64,000 bases of DNA, from the NCBI GenBank assembly GCA_003481005.1, contig QUKC01000018.1:9029-73028 (forward strand). Reading direction: 5' to 3'. The position numbers and the translations under genes were made by a program. The first letter of the stretch is position 1. Each line of letters starts with the position of its first letter. This DNA is from Firmicutes bacterium TM09-10. Lineage in GTDB: Bacteria > Bacillota > Clostridia > Lachnospirales > Lachnospiraceae. Under the pieces are notes generated by a model that worked only from the letters and a program-made list of their open reading frames with translations, searched no databases and was not told the DNA's origin. Shown here piece by piece: positions 8,495 to 16,314 of the stretch.

Positions 8495-9776
8495 GCTCAT
8501 GCACAATCTGGGTCTGAAGATTATGGCGGTGTTGATTTCCGTTGTGCTGTGGATGCTGGCGGTTGACATCAATGATCCGGTGATAAATAAATATATCAAT
8601 AATGTACAGGTACAGCTGACCAATACGGGGGCGCTGACTGGACAGGGAAAAACCTACCGTATAGTGGACAATTCCGATACGATCCGTGTTTCCGTGCGCG
8701 CGCCGAAGTCTGCAATCAGCGCAATCGATGCGCAGAGCGTGACGGCAAAGGCAGACCTGTCTGAAATTACAGATGACGGGCGCGTACCGATCGAGCTGTC
8801 GTTAAGCAGCGGCCTGGATGTGGAAAAGATCACTTCAGACAGACAGTATGTACAGTTACAGGTAGAAAATAAAAAGACAAGACAGTTAAGCATAGAGGTT
8901 GCCAAAAACGGGACACTTCCGGATGGATATGCGACCGGCAGGATCGATATGGAAACCAATACACTCAGCATCAACGGCCCGGAATCAGCGGTGAATGCGG
9001 TAAACCGCGCAGTGGTGGATATTTCTCTGGATAATGTGACAGCGAATGTGGAAATCGATGCGACAATCCGCCTGCTGGATGCAGACGGCAACGAAATCAC
9101 CAGCAGTGAAATCCGAAAAAATGTGGACAGCGTAAAGGTGACCGTTCCGATTCTGGAGACAAAGGAGGTCACAATCAGTGCTTCTGCTATAGGAGAACCG
9201 GCGGATGGTTATGAACAGACTGGAACGGTAACGGTGTCTCCTGCAACGGTGAAAATTGCAGGGCGGGCGGCTGTGCTGGATAAGATCTCGGAGATCACGA
9301 TCCCGGCAGAGGAACTTGATCTGACGGATGCGACGGCACCGGTGACTAATACGATTGATATCAGAGAATATCTTCCTTCGGACATATCGCTTGCAGATGC
9401 TGATTTTGACGGAACAGTAACGGTATCCGCGGATATCGAGCAGATCCGACGCAAGACGATCAGCTTTGATGCGGACAGCGTCCAGCTTTTGAACATTCCG
9501 GACGGTTGGCTGGCAGAAGCAGTCAGCGGACAGAATCTGCAGCTGACAGTCAGAGGTCTGCAGGACAATTTGAATAATGTGGATGCAGGGACAATCACGC
9601 CTCACGCGGATTTGTCTGCATTGATAGATGAAAACGGCACTGTGACGGCAGGAGAACAGGAAGTGACGGTGAAATTTTTGCTTCCCGCTTCTGTGGAACA
9701 GGTCAATGCAGTTACGGTGCAGGTGCATCTGACTCAGCTTGCTGCTTCGAATACAGATGCACAGGGAGATCAGTAA
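8484..9776 (+). CDS. cdaR: CdaR, YbbR-domain regulator of CdaA
   Basis: 430 aa from the ATG at 8484 (sequence MKSKLMHNLG), preferred over an in-frame upstream start because it follows GGAAGGGG and gives an N-terminal anchor immediately. One membrane helix at about residues 9-28, then roughly four YbbR repeats of about 80-90 residues each, rich in beta-forming V/T/I and predicted to lie outside the membrane. In Bacillus and Listeria CdaR binds and regulates CdaA. It overlaps cdaA by 11 bases, so translation is coupled. The length agrees with CdaR of Firmicutes. Confidence 0.93.
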   Translation: MKSKLMHNLGLKIMAVLISVVLWMLAVDINDPVINKYINNVQVQLTNTGALTGQGKTYRIVDNSDTIRVSVRAPKSAISAIDAQSVTAKADLSEITDDGRVPIELSLSSGLDVEKITSDRQYVQLQVENKKTRQLSIEVAKNGTLPDGYATGRIDMETNTLSINGPESAVNAVNRAVVDISLDNVTANVEIDATIRLLDADGNEITSSEIRKNVDSVKVTVPILETKEVTISASAIGEPADGYEQTGTVTVSPATVKIAGRAAVLDKISEITIPAEELDLTDATAPVTNTIDIREYLPSDISLADADFDGTVTVSADIEQIRRKTISFDADSVQLLNIPDGWLAEAVSGQNLQLTVRGLQDNLNNVDAGTITPHADLSALIDENGTVTAGEQEVTVKFLLPASVEQVNAVTVQVHLTQLAASNTDAQGDQ

Positions 9777-9789
9777 AAGCCGGGCAGGA

Positions 9790-9890
9790 GGAAATGTAAA
9801 CAGCGCCCGGAGCAGGAAATGCAGAACTTGTGGGTTGAATCAGGGCTGCAAACGAAAACCCGAAATCCGGAAGGCTTTGCAGCTTTATAA
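9790..9890 (+). promoter_or_regulatory. Structured cdaR-glmM spacer
   Basis: The 129-nt gap between cdaR and glmM contains a hairpin with arms GCTGCAAA (about 9847-9854) and TTTGCAGC ahead of CTTTAT. It could be a processing site or weak attenuator within the operon. It lacks the T-run of a full terminator and does not resemble a glmS ribozyme or other known riboswitch I can recognise. Confidence 0.3.
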
Positions 9891-9905
9891 CAGGAGGAAG
9901 AGATC

Positions 9906-11255
9906 ATGTCGAGAATGTTCGGAACAGATGGTGTAAGAGGTGTTGCAAATGAAGAGCTGACGCCGCTTTTAGCGATGCAGCTGGGGCAGGCAGGCGCATA
10001 TGTCCTGACCCGTGAAAACAAGCACAAACCTACAATTATGGTTGGCTGTGACACAAGAATGTCTGGCGATATGCTGGCAAACGCACTGATGGCAGGAATC
10101 TGCAGCGTAGGCGCAAATGCGGTTTATGTGGGCGTGATTCCGACTCCGGCGATCGCTTATCTGACCAAGAAATATAAGGTAGAAGCCGGTGTTGTGATTT
10201 CTGCATCCCACAACCCGATGGAGTTTAATGGCATTAAATTCTTTGACGGCAATGGCTACAAGCTGCCGGATGCTCTGGAGGATGAGATCGAAGCCCTGAT
10301 CAAGAACAACATGAATCGTGTGGAATTTCCGACAGGCTCCAGCGTTGGACGGATCAAGTACCGCAAGGACGCAAGAGAGGAATATATCAATCATGCAGTT
10401 CGGGCAGTTCCGGTGGATCTGACGAACCTGAAGGTGGTTGTGGACTGTGCAGAGGGTGCATCTCATTATACTTCCATAGAAGCTCTGCGTCAGCTTGGCG
10501 CACAGGTTGTTCCGATTCACAATATGCCGGATGGCACGAATATCAATGCAAACTGTGGCTCAACCCATATGGAAGAGCTGCAGGCCCGCGTTGTTTACGA
10601 AAAGGCAAATATCGGTCTGGCGTTTGACGGCGATGCAGACCGCCTGCTGGCAGTGGATGAGCTGGGCAACGTCGTGGATGGTGATCAGATCATGGCGATT
10701 GTAGGTGCACATATGCGCAACATGGGCAAGCTGAAACAGAACACGATCGTGGCGACTGTCATGAGTAACCTTGGTCTGTTTCTGTTTGGTGAGAAAGAAA
10801 AGATCCATATCGAAAAAACCAAGGTCGGTGACCGTTATGTGCTGGAGCGTATGCGGGAAATCGGCGCGAGCCTTGGCGGTGAGCAGTCCGGTCATATTAT
10901 TTTCCTGGATGAAAATACGACCGGTGATGGTCTGCTGTCTGCGCTGCATCTGTTAGAGGTTATGGTAGTGACCGGAAAGCCGCTGTCTGAGCTTTCCAAG
11001 ATTATGACAGTCCTGCCGCAGGCACTGGTTAATGTTACCGTTCCGAATCACCGCAAAGAGCACTTTATGGAATATCCGGAAATCGCGGCTGCGATCGAAG
11101 AGCTGGAAAAAGAGTTCGCAGGAGAGGGCCGCGTACTGATTCGTCCTTCAGGCACAGAGCCGAAGGTGCGTGTCATGATCGAGGGTAAGGACAAAGAACG
11201 CATTGATAAGGAAGCGCATAGAATTGCAGATTTGATTCAGCAGCTGATGCTGTAA
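9906..11255 (+). CDS. glmM: Phosphoglucosamine mutase GlmM
   Basis: Interconverts glucosamine-6-phosphate and glucosamine-1-phosphate for UDP-GlcNAc and thus peptidoglycan. 449 aa, standard length. Phosphoserine loop ISASHNPMEFNG with the catalytic Ser near residue 100, metal loop DGDADR near 241, sugar-specificity loop GGEQSGHI near 325, and C-terminal phosphate-binding RPSGTEPKVRVM near 405. Start after AGGAGGAAGAG. In related bacteria GlmM binds CdaA and lowers c-di-AMP synthesis, and the gene order here supports that link. Confidence 0.97.
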   Translation: MSRMFGTDGVRGVANEELTPLLAMQLGQAGAYVLTRENKHKPTIMVGCDTRMSGDMLANALMAGICSVGANAVYVGVIPTPAIAYLTKKYKVEAGVVISASHNPMEFNGIKFFDGNGYKLPDALEDEIEALIKNNMNRVEFPTGSSVGRIKYRKDAREEYINHAVRAVPVDLTNLKVVVDCAEGASHYTSIEALRQLGAQVVPIHNMPDGTNINANCGSTHMEELQARVVYEKANIGLAFDGDADRLLAVDELGNVVDGDQIMAIVGAHMRNMGKLKQNTIVATVMSNLGLFLFGEKEKIHIEKTKVGDRYVLERMREIGASLGGEQSGHIIFLDENTTGDGLLSALHLLEVMVVTGKPLSELSKIMTVLPQALVNVTVPNHRKEHFMEYPEIAAAIEELEKEFAGEGRVLIRPSGTEPKVRVMIEGKDKERIDKEAHRIADLIQQLML

Positions 11256-11318
11256 TTCAGGAGAAAAGATGTAACTTGTATTCCTGCTGCAGATGGGGCT
11301 CCTGGAACGGGTTGGTGC

Positions 11319-11347
11319 TTGCCAGATGGGTGTGATAATGGTATGAT
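11319..11347 (+). promoter_or_regulatory. Promoter for the HPr gene
   Basis: TTGCCA (11319-11324), 17 bp, TATGAT (11342-11347), about 40 bp before the HPr ATG. This gives HPr transcription independent of glmM. Confidence 0.55.
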
Positions 11348-11390
11348 AATGATGTAAAGATCCGCATCGGGCGGAAAGGGGAGAACAGAT

Positions 11391-11654
11391 ATGGTACGCC
11401 AGAAGGTAGTAATCAAAAACCCGACAGGACTTCACCTAAGACCGGCTGGAAATCTATGCAAGGAAGCAATCAAATATAAATCGCTGATTACGTTTACGTT
11501 TCGGGACAGCACGGCGAACGCGAAGAGTGTTCTAAGTGTTCTGGGCGCATGTGTAAAATGTGGCGATGAAATTGAACTGATATGCGACGGACCGGACGAA
11601 GAAGAAGCGCTGACAGCCCTGACCGAGGCAATTGAAGGCGGACTGGGGGAGTAA
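11391..11654 (+). CDS. ptsH: HPr-family phosphocarrier protein
   Basis: 87-aa HPr fold. The PTS phosphorylation site His15 lies in TGLHLRPAG and the regulatory HPr-kinase site Ser46 in NAKSVLSVL, so both phosphorylations are possible. Leu16 instead of the usual Ala and the Cys-containing segment after Ser46 (GACVKCG) are mildly divergent from canonical HPr. ptsI is not adjacent. The window also encodes HprK (44.7 kb) and a Crh-like paralogue (49.6 kb), so this gene is part of a dispersed carbon-control set. It could be the general HPr or a specialised paralogue. Confidence 0.9.
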   Translation: MVRQKVVIKNPTGLHLRPAGNLCKEAIKYKSLITFTFRDSTANAKSVLSVLGACVKCGDEIELICDGPDEEEALTALTEAIEGGLGE

Positions 11655-11732
11655 GCTGCAAGTGCAGCAGAAGAACTTTGTCGAACAGGATTGTTTTGTT
11701 GAGTGAAACAGGACTGTTTCGTGAAGAGATCA

Positions 11733-11783
11733 GAAGAGGAAGTCAGACCTGGAGCAGATTTTCAGGCTGGGTTCCTCTTTTTC
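11733..11783 (+). terminator. Terminator after HPr gene
   Basis: AGAGGAA ... CCTG, loop, CAGG ... TTCCTCT followed by TTTTC: a two-part stem about 80 nt after the HPr stop, immediately before a family-A palindromic repeat. Confidence 0.65.
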
Positions 11784-11787
11784 ATGA

Positions 11788-11820
11788 CAATAGAATGCTC
11801 GCAGAGCGTGCATTCTATTG
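11788..11820. repeat. Family-A interspersed palindrome, copy 1
   Basis: 33-nt hairpin: 11-bp arms CAATAGAATGC and GCATTCTATTG, a T/T mismatch, a CGC/GCG stem and an AGA loop, preceded by TTCATGA. It is identical in reverse complement to the copy at 15968-16000. Intergenic between the HPr gene terminator and leuA; no coding role. Confidence 0.9.
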
Positions 11821-11942
11821 TTTGATACCAGAGTCAAAAGGGCATTTAGTGCTCTCCAAACACGGTATCTTATATCGAAGTGACAGCTACATTGCTCATA
11901 AATACAGTCAGAATGACAGGACACGAAGGGAGAAAAAAAGCA

Positions 11943-13628
11943 ATGGTGAATTATCAGAAATACCGCCGTAATCCGGTAATTGACTATCCGGAGCGCGAGT
12001 GGCCAGGCAAAGAGATTGAGAAAGCACCCATATGGTGCAGCGTAGACCTGCGCGACGGCAATCAGGCGCTGGTAGATCCGATGGTAGTAGAAGAAAAGAT
12101 TGAAATGTTCCAGTATCTGATAAAGCTGGGCTTTAAGGAAATCGAAGTTGGTTTCCCGGCAGCGAGCCAGATTGAATTCGATTTCCTGCGCCACCTGATT
12201 GAGCATGATATGATTCCGGATGACGTATATGTTCAGGTGCTGACACAGTGCCGGGAAGAACTGATCGCACGTACTTTTGAAGCGATTCAGGGCTGCAAGC
12301 AGGCAATTGTACATATTTATAACTCTACGTCCACATTGCAGAGAGATGTCGTGTTCCACATGGACCGTCCGCATATCGTGGACATTGCGGTAAAGGGAAC
12401 CGAGCTGGTAAAAAAATATGCCGCAGACTTCCCGGGCAAGATCGTCCTGGAATATTCCCCGGAAAGCTTTACCGGAACAGAGATGGATTTTGCCCTTGAA
12501 ATCTGTACCGCAGTTCAGAAAACCTGGGGCGCAACGAAAGAAAATCCAATCATTATCAATTTGCCGTCTACTGTAGAGATGAATACGCCGAACGTTTATG
12601 CGGATCAGATCGAGTGGATGAACCGTCATTTTGAAAACAGAGAGAGCATTATTTTAAGTATCCATCCTCACAACGACAGAGGAACCGGTGTTGCCAGCGC
12701 GGAGCTGGCGCTGCTTGCAGGCGCAGAGCGCGTCGAGGGAACTCTGTTTGGAAACGGCGAGCGTACCGGTAACGTGGATGTTTTAAATATCGCCTACAAC
12801 ATGTTCTCCCAGGGCATCAATCCTGAGCTGGAAATCGGACATATCAACGAGATTATCGATATTTACGAAAGATGCTGCAAGATCCCGATCCATCCGAGAC
12901 ATCCTTATGCCGGCAAGCTGGTATTTACCGCATTCTCCGGTTCCCATCAGGATGCGATCAATAAGGGCGTGCAGGCGATGAAGGAGAGAAAGAGCGAAAT
13001 CTGGCAGGTTCCTTATCTGCCGATCGATCCTGTCGATATCGGAAGGGAGTACGAGCCCATCGTGCGTATCAATTCCCAGTCCGGCAAGGGCGGTGTCGCT
13101 TTCGTTATGGATACTTATTTTGGATTCAAGCTGCCCAAGGCGATGCACAAAGAGTTTGCAAATGTTATCCAGAAGATATCCGAGAAGCAGGGCGAAGTTT
13201 CCCCGCAGCAGATCATGGACAATTTCAAGCGCGAGTATCTGGATCAGAAGGAACCTCTGCATTTCAAAAAGCTGAGAATCGAGGATCTGAGCGGAGATGT
13301 GGAATCCGGCGAATTCGATACAAAGGTTATTGTGGACTACATGTTGGCAGGCAAACCCGGTACGTTCGATGCAGTCGGCAACGGCCCGATCGATGCGGTC
13401 AAGAGAGGACTGCAGCTTACCTTCGGCATGAATATCAGAGTGCTTGATTACGAGGAGCATGCGCTGCAGAACGGTTCCAACGCCCAGGCAGCAGCATATA
13501 TCCATATGATGGATGCGGAGAGCGGACGCGTTACTTATGGTGTCGGCGTAAGCTCCAACATCACAAGAGCATCTGTACGCGCAATGTTCTCGGCGGTCAA
13601 CCGTCTGGAGCTGGTAAAGGGCGTATAA
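11943..13628 (+). CDS. leuA: 2-isopropylmalate synthase
   Basis: First committed step of leucine synthesis: acetyl-CoA plus 2-ketoisovalerate to 2-isopropylmalate. 561 aa from the ATG at 11943, chosen because AGGGAG lies 11 nt upstream and the sequence then begins at the family N-terminus (VNYQKYRRNP). HMGL-like TIM barrel with metal/substrate motif DLRDGNQAL near residue 33 and the metal ligands in SIHPHNDRGTG near 240, plus a C-terminal regulatory domain (about residues 430-561) for leucine feedback. This is the longer LeuA type. No leucine T-box was found in the 290-nt upstream gap, and no other leu genes are adjacent. Confidence 0.95.
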   Translation: MVNYQKYRRNPVIDYPEREWPGKEIEKAPIWCSVDLRDGNQALVDPMVVEEKIEMFQYLIKLGFKEIEVGFPAASQIEFDFLRHLIEHDMIPDDVYVQVLTQCREELIARTFEAIQGCKQAIVHIYNSTSTLQRDVVFHMDRPHIVDIAVKGTELVKKYAADFPGKIVLEYSPESFTGTEMDFALEICTAVQKTWGATKENPIIINLPSTVEMNTPNVYADQIEWMNRHFENRESIILSIHPHNDRGTGVASAELALLAGAERVEGTLFGNGERTGNVDVLNIAYNMFSQGINPELEIGHINEIIDIYERCCKIPIHPRHPYAGKLVFTAFSGSHQDAINKGVQAMKERKSEIWQVPYLPIDPVDIGREYEPIVRINSQSGKGGVAFVMDTYFGFKLPKAMHKEFANVIQKISEKQGEVSPQQIMDNFKREYLDQKEPLHFKKLRIEDLSGDVESGEFDTKVIVDYMLAGKPGTFDAVGNGPIDAVKRGLQLTFGMNIRVLDYEEHALQNGSNAQAAAYIHMMDAESGRVTYGVGVSSNITRASVRAMFSAVNRLELVKGV

Positions 13629-13672
13629 GAGACGGATACAACAAAAGAAGAGCTGCGATAAAAGCAGAAAAC

Positions 13673-13706
13673 CGAACCGTTTTGTCGTTTTGGCAGAACG
13701 GTTCCT
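13673..13706 (+). terminator. Possible weak terminator after leuA
   Basis: GAACCGTT, about 18 nt, AACGGTTC followed by CTTCAT, just before the ribosome binding site of the next gene. Without a real T-run it may be an attenuator or nothing more than a leader hairpin. Confidence 0.35.
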
Positions 13707-13722
13707 TCATAAGGAGAGAATT

Positions 13723-14940
13723 ATGGCATATCAGACGCCCTATTTTGTGATCGACGAAAATCAGCTGATGAAAGATTTTCAGATGCTGAAAAGCTCCCTG
13801 GAAACATCCTGGGGCAATTACCGGATCGGATATTCCTTTAAAACGAATTCCCTGCCGTGGCTGGTGACCTTTTTAAAGGCGGGCGGCGTGATGGCGGAGG
13901 TTGTATCCGACGATGAATATTCCCTGGCCGGCGCACTTGGTTTTTCAGATTCTGAAATTGTATACAATGGACCGGTCAAAAAACGTCCGTCGTTTGAACG
14001 GGTGCTGCTTGCAGGCGGCATCCTGAATATGGACGGCAGACGGGAGCTGGACTGGATGGAAGAGCTGGCAGCAGCGCATCCGACACAGACATTTCGGGTC
14101 GGAATCCGGGTCAATTTTGATCTGGAAAAAATGTGTCCGGGGCAGACAACGATGGGCGAAGCCGGAGGCAGATTTGGATTCAGCTATGAAAACGGGACAT
14201 TTGCAGCCGTTTTAGAGCGCGTGCGGCGTATTCCGAATGTTGAGGTCACGGGCTTACATCTGCATTCCAGCAGTAAGTCCAGAAGTGTCGCGGTATTCGA
14301 AGCAATCGCTTCGATGGCATGTAAATTAAAGCGGGAATTTTCCCTGAATCTGTCTTATGTGGATCTGGGCGGCGGTTATTGCGGCGGTCTGGAAGGGCGT
14401 CCGCAGTATCCGGATTATTTTCCGGCTGTGGCGAAGGTTTTACAAGAAGAATTTACGCCAGAACAAACAATGCTAATCGTTGAACCGGGCATTTCTCTTT
14501 TGTCAAAGGCAAGTACGTTTGTGACAGGCGTTGTGGATGTGCGTGATATCGGAAACGAGCGGTATTTGATCACGGACGGAAGCCGTTTCAATATCGACCC
14601 GACGATGATTAAGAGCAGCCACCTGTTCCATCTGGAATTGAATGAGGCAAACCCGGGTGCAGAGCAGCGAAAAACGATGGCGCACCAGTGCGTATCGGGC
14701 TATTCCTGCATGGAAGTGGACCGGATTTTTGAATACCGCGACGGAATCGAGCTGATGGAGGGCGACCGGATTGTTTACGAAAATGTTGGCGGCTATACGA
14801 TGAGCCTGAATCCGTTGTTTATCCAGTATTTCCCGGACGTTTATATCCGCCGGGACGGGAAGCTTTATAAGATCAGAAACCGCTGGACGCCGAAAGAATA
14901 TATGCAGAACAGCATGTTGTATGGAGAAGAACAAAAATGA
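13723..14940 (+). CDS. PLP-dependent fold-III decarboxylase (DAP/Orn/Lys/Arg decarboxylase-like)
   Basis: 405 aa from the ATG at 13723 (AAGGAGAGAATT upstream). It has the alanine-racemase barrel plus beta-domain of group IV decarboxylases: PLP-lysine in GYSFKTNS (Lys40), the histidine-serine segment HLHSSSKS, glycine loop LGGGYCGG near 224, VEPG near 253, a catalytic-type cysteine in CMEVD near 329, and the aromatic GGYTMSLN near 352. All key positions look intact, so an active amino-acid decarboxylase is expected. It is not a standard LysA by sequence, and its stop overlaps the ATG of an ATP-grasp ligase (ATGA), implying a two-step pathway. Substrate unknown. Confidence 0.85.
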   Translation: MAYQTPYFVIDENQLMKDFQMLKSSLETSWGNYRIGYSFKTNSLPWLVTFLKAGGVMAEVVSDDEYSLAGALGFSDSEIVYNGPVKKRPSFERVLLAGGILNMDGRRELDWMEELAAAHPTQTFRVGIRVNFDLEKMCPGQTTMGEAGGRFGFSYENGTFAAVLERVRRIPNVEVTGLHLHSSSKSRSVAVFEAIASMACKLKREFSLNLSYVDLGGGYCGGLEGRPQYPDYFPAVAKVLQEEFTPEQTMLIVEPGISLLSKASTFVTGVVDVRDIGNERYLITDGSRFNIDPTMIKSSHLFHLELNEANPGAEQRKTMAHQCVSGYSCMEVDRIFEYRDGIELMEGDRIVYENVGGYTMSLNPLFIQYFPDVYIRRDGKLYKIRNRWTPKEYMQNSMLYGEEQK

Positions 14941-15914
14941 CGACGATCTTGATTTTGAGCTGCGGAACGCGCAATAAGCTGGTGCGTTTTTTTAAAGAAG
15001 CCTTTCATAGTCTGCCGGGCGGCGGAAGGGTGATCGTGACGGACTGCAGCCCGTGGGCACCTGCGCTGTACGAGGCGGACGCATTTTATCTGGTACCGCC
15101 GATGAAGGATCCCGGATACGAAGACAGGATTCTGGAAATCTGCATGCGGGAACAGGTCAATGCCCTGCTTCCACTGTTTGAGGATGAGCTGGATCTGCTG
15201 GCGCAGAACCGGAAGAAGTTTGAGGAAAAAGGGATCACAGCGATTGTATCGGACGCAGAAAGCGTTGCAGTCTGCCGGGATAAGTACGGCTTTTTCTCCC
15301 TGCTGCAGAAAAACGGACTGCCGGTGCTGTATACGAGCGCATCTCTGGAAGAGTTTGACTCGGATTACGCGGAAGGGAAGATTGCGTTCCCGGTATTTGT
15401 AAAGCCTGTTCGGGGCTGCGGAAGCGTCGGCATCAGCCGGGTGGACAACCGCGAGCTTCTTGGTGTGCTGTGCCGTTATAGCAAAGAGCCGCTGTTGATC
15501 CAGCAGTATGCGGACGGTGAGGAATTCGGTGCGGATATTTACGTCGATTTGATTTCCAAAAAACCTGTAGCTATATTTACGAAGAAAAAAGTGCGGATGC
15601 GGGCGGGCGAAACCGAAAAATCGATTTCCGTCAAAGATCCTGCGCTGTTTGAAGTGATTGAAAAGACGGTTTCCGCGCTTTCGCTGGCAGGTCCGATCGA
15701 CATGGATATTTTCCGGATTGACGGCAAATATTATATTTCCGAAATCAATCCGCGGTTTGGCGGCGGCTATCCCCACGCATGGCACTGCAACGTGAGGTTC
15801 CCGGAGCTGATCGCGAAAAATCTGCTCGGCGAGGAAAATGAGTCGCAGATCGGCGCATACGAAGCGGACATGTGCATGATGAAATATTCCGACGAGATCG
15901 TGCGGAAGCTGTGA
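14937..15914 (+). CDS. ATP-grasp ligase (carbamoyl-phosphate-synthase-like)
   Basis: 325 aa, three-part ATP-grasp enzyme: an N-terminal Rossmann-like preATP-grasp domain (residues 1-100), the ATP-grasp lid containing FPVFVKPVRGCGSVGISRV near 150-170, and the Mg-binding end DMDIFRIDGKYYISEINPRFGGGYP near 255-285, with the catalytic Glu and Asn (EINPR). Such enzymes join a carboxylate to an amine through an acylphosphate. It overlaps the decarboxylase by four bases, so the amine product may be its substrate, or it may prepare the substrate. No NRPS, lanthipeptide or other biosynthetic genes are adjacent. Substrate not deducible. Confidence 0.85.
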   Translation: MTTILILSCGTRNKLVRFFKEAFHSLPGGGRVIVTDCSPWAPALYEADAFYLVPPMKDPGYEDRILEICMREQVNALLPLFEDELDLLAQNRKKFEEKGITAIVSDAESVAVCRDKYGFFSLLQKNGLPVLYTSASLEEFDSDYAEGKIAFPVFVKPVRGCGSVGISRVDNRELLGVLCRYSKEPLLIQQYADGEEFGADIYVDLISKKPVAIFTKKKVRMRAGETEKSISVKDPALFEVIEKTVSALSLAGPIDMDIFRIDGKYYISEINPRFGGGYPHAWHCNVRFPELIAKNLLGEENESQIGAYEADMCMMKYSDEIVRKL

Positions 15915-15930
15915 GACGCAGTGAAATAAA

Positions 15931-15962
15931 AATCCATGCTTCTGAATCAAAATAGCATGGAT
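15931..15962. terminator. Hairpin after the ATP-grasp gene
   Basis: ATCCATGCT, 13 nt, AGCATGGAT. On the minus strand it is followed by a T-rich run; on the + strand by ATAAA. A bidirectional or weak terminator 20 nt after the ATP-grasp stop. Confidence 0.5.
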
Positions 15963-15967
15963 ATAAA

Positions 15968-16000
15968 CAATAGAATGCACGCTCTGCGAGCATTCTATTG
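15968..16000. repeat. Family-A interspersed palindrome, copy 2 (reverse)
   Basis: The same 33-nt palindrome as at 11788-11820, exactly identical in reverse complement, with TCATGA now on its right. Opposite orientation shows the element can insert or act in either direction. Confidence 0.9.
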
Positions 16001-16046
16001 TCATGAATAAAAAAGACATGTTAGAATGAAGGGAGAAATGGAGCAG

Positions 16047-16283
16047 ATGACGGAACTTGAAGCTGAGTGTCGGCATAGATACCGGGTTCGGAGCATCCGG
16101 GAGGATGATTACGGCTGTGAAGAGCGTCCGGAGGGCGTTTGGCCGACCGTGCTTGTTGAACTGGAGGATGAAAACGGACAGCTCCGTCTGCTCCGGCAAA
16201 AGGATCACTATCTGTATGAACAGCAGATCGAGGAGGGCGATCAGGTGATTCTGGAACAGGAGATTCTGAAAAGAATAGAATAA
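16047..16283 (+). CDS. Small hypothetical protein
   Basis: 78 aa from the ATG at 16047, placed 11 nt after AAGGGAG; upstream in-frame ATGs at 16026 and 16038 overlap that ribosome binding site and are less likely. The sequence is charged, with alternating beta-strand pattern (TVLVELEDENGQLRLLRQ) and no membrane segment or signal, suggesting a small beta-barrel. Family not recognised. It lies 31 nt before the GH36-like gene and may be co-transcribed with it. Confidence 0.6.
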   Translation: MTELEAECRHRYRVRSIREDDYGCEERPEGVWPTVLVELEDENGQLRLLRQKDHYLYEQQIEEGDQVILEQEILKRIE

Positions 16284-16314
16284 TCTGGGAAAGGATAACG
16301 AGAGGGAAAGGATA

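Noticed and set aside
9777..9905. glmS-type ribozyme or riboswitch before glmM
   Set aside because: Only short hairpins are present; none of the conserved core of the glmS ribozyme, and the gene is glmM, not glmS.
11655..11942. T-box or leucine leader before leuA
   Set aside because: No TGGTACCGCG core, no stem I motif and no leucine-codon-rich leader peptide; only a terminator and a family-A palindrome are there.
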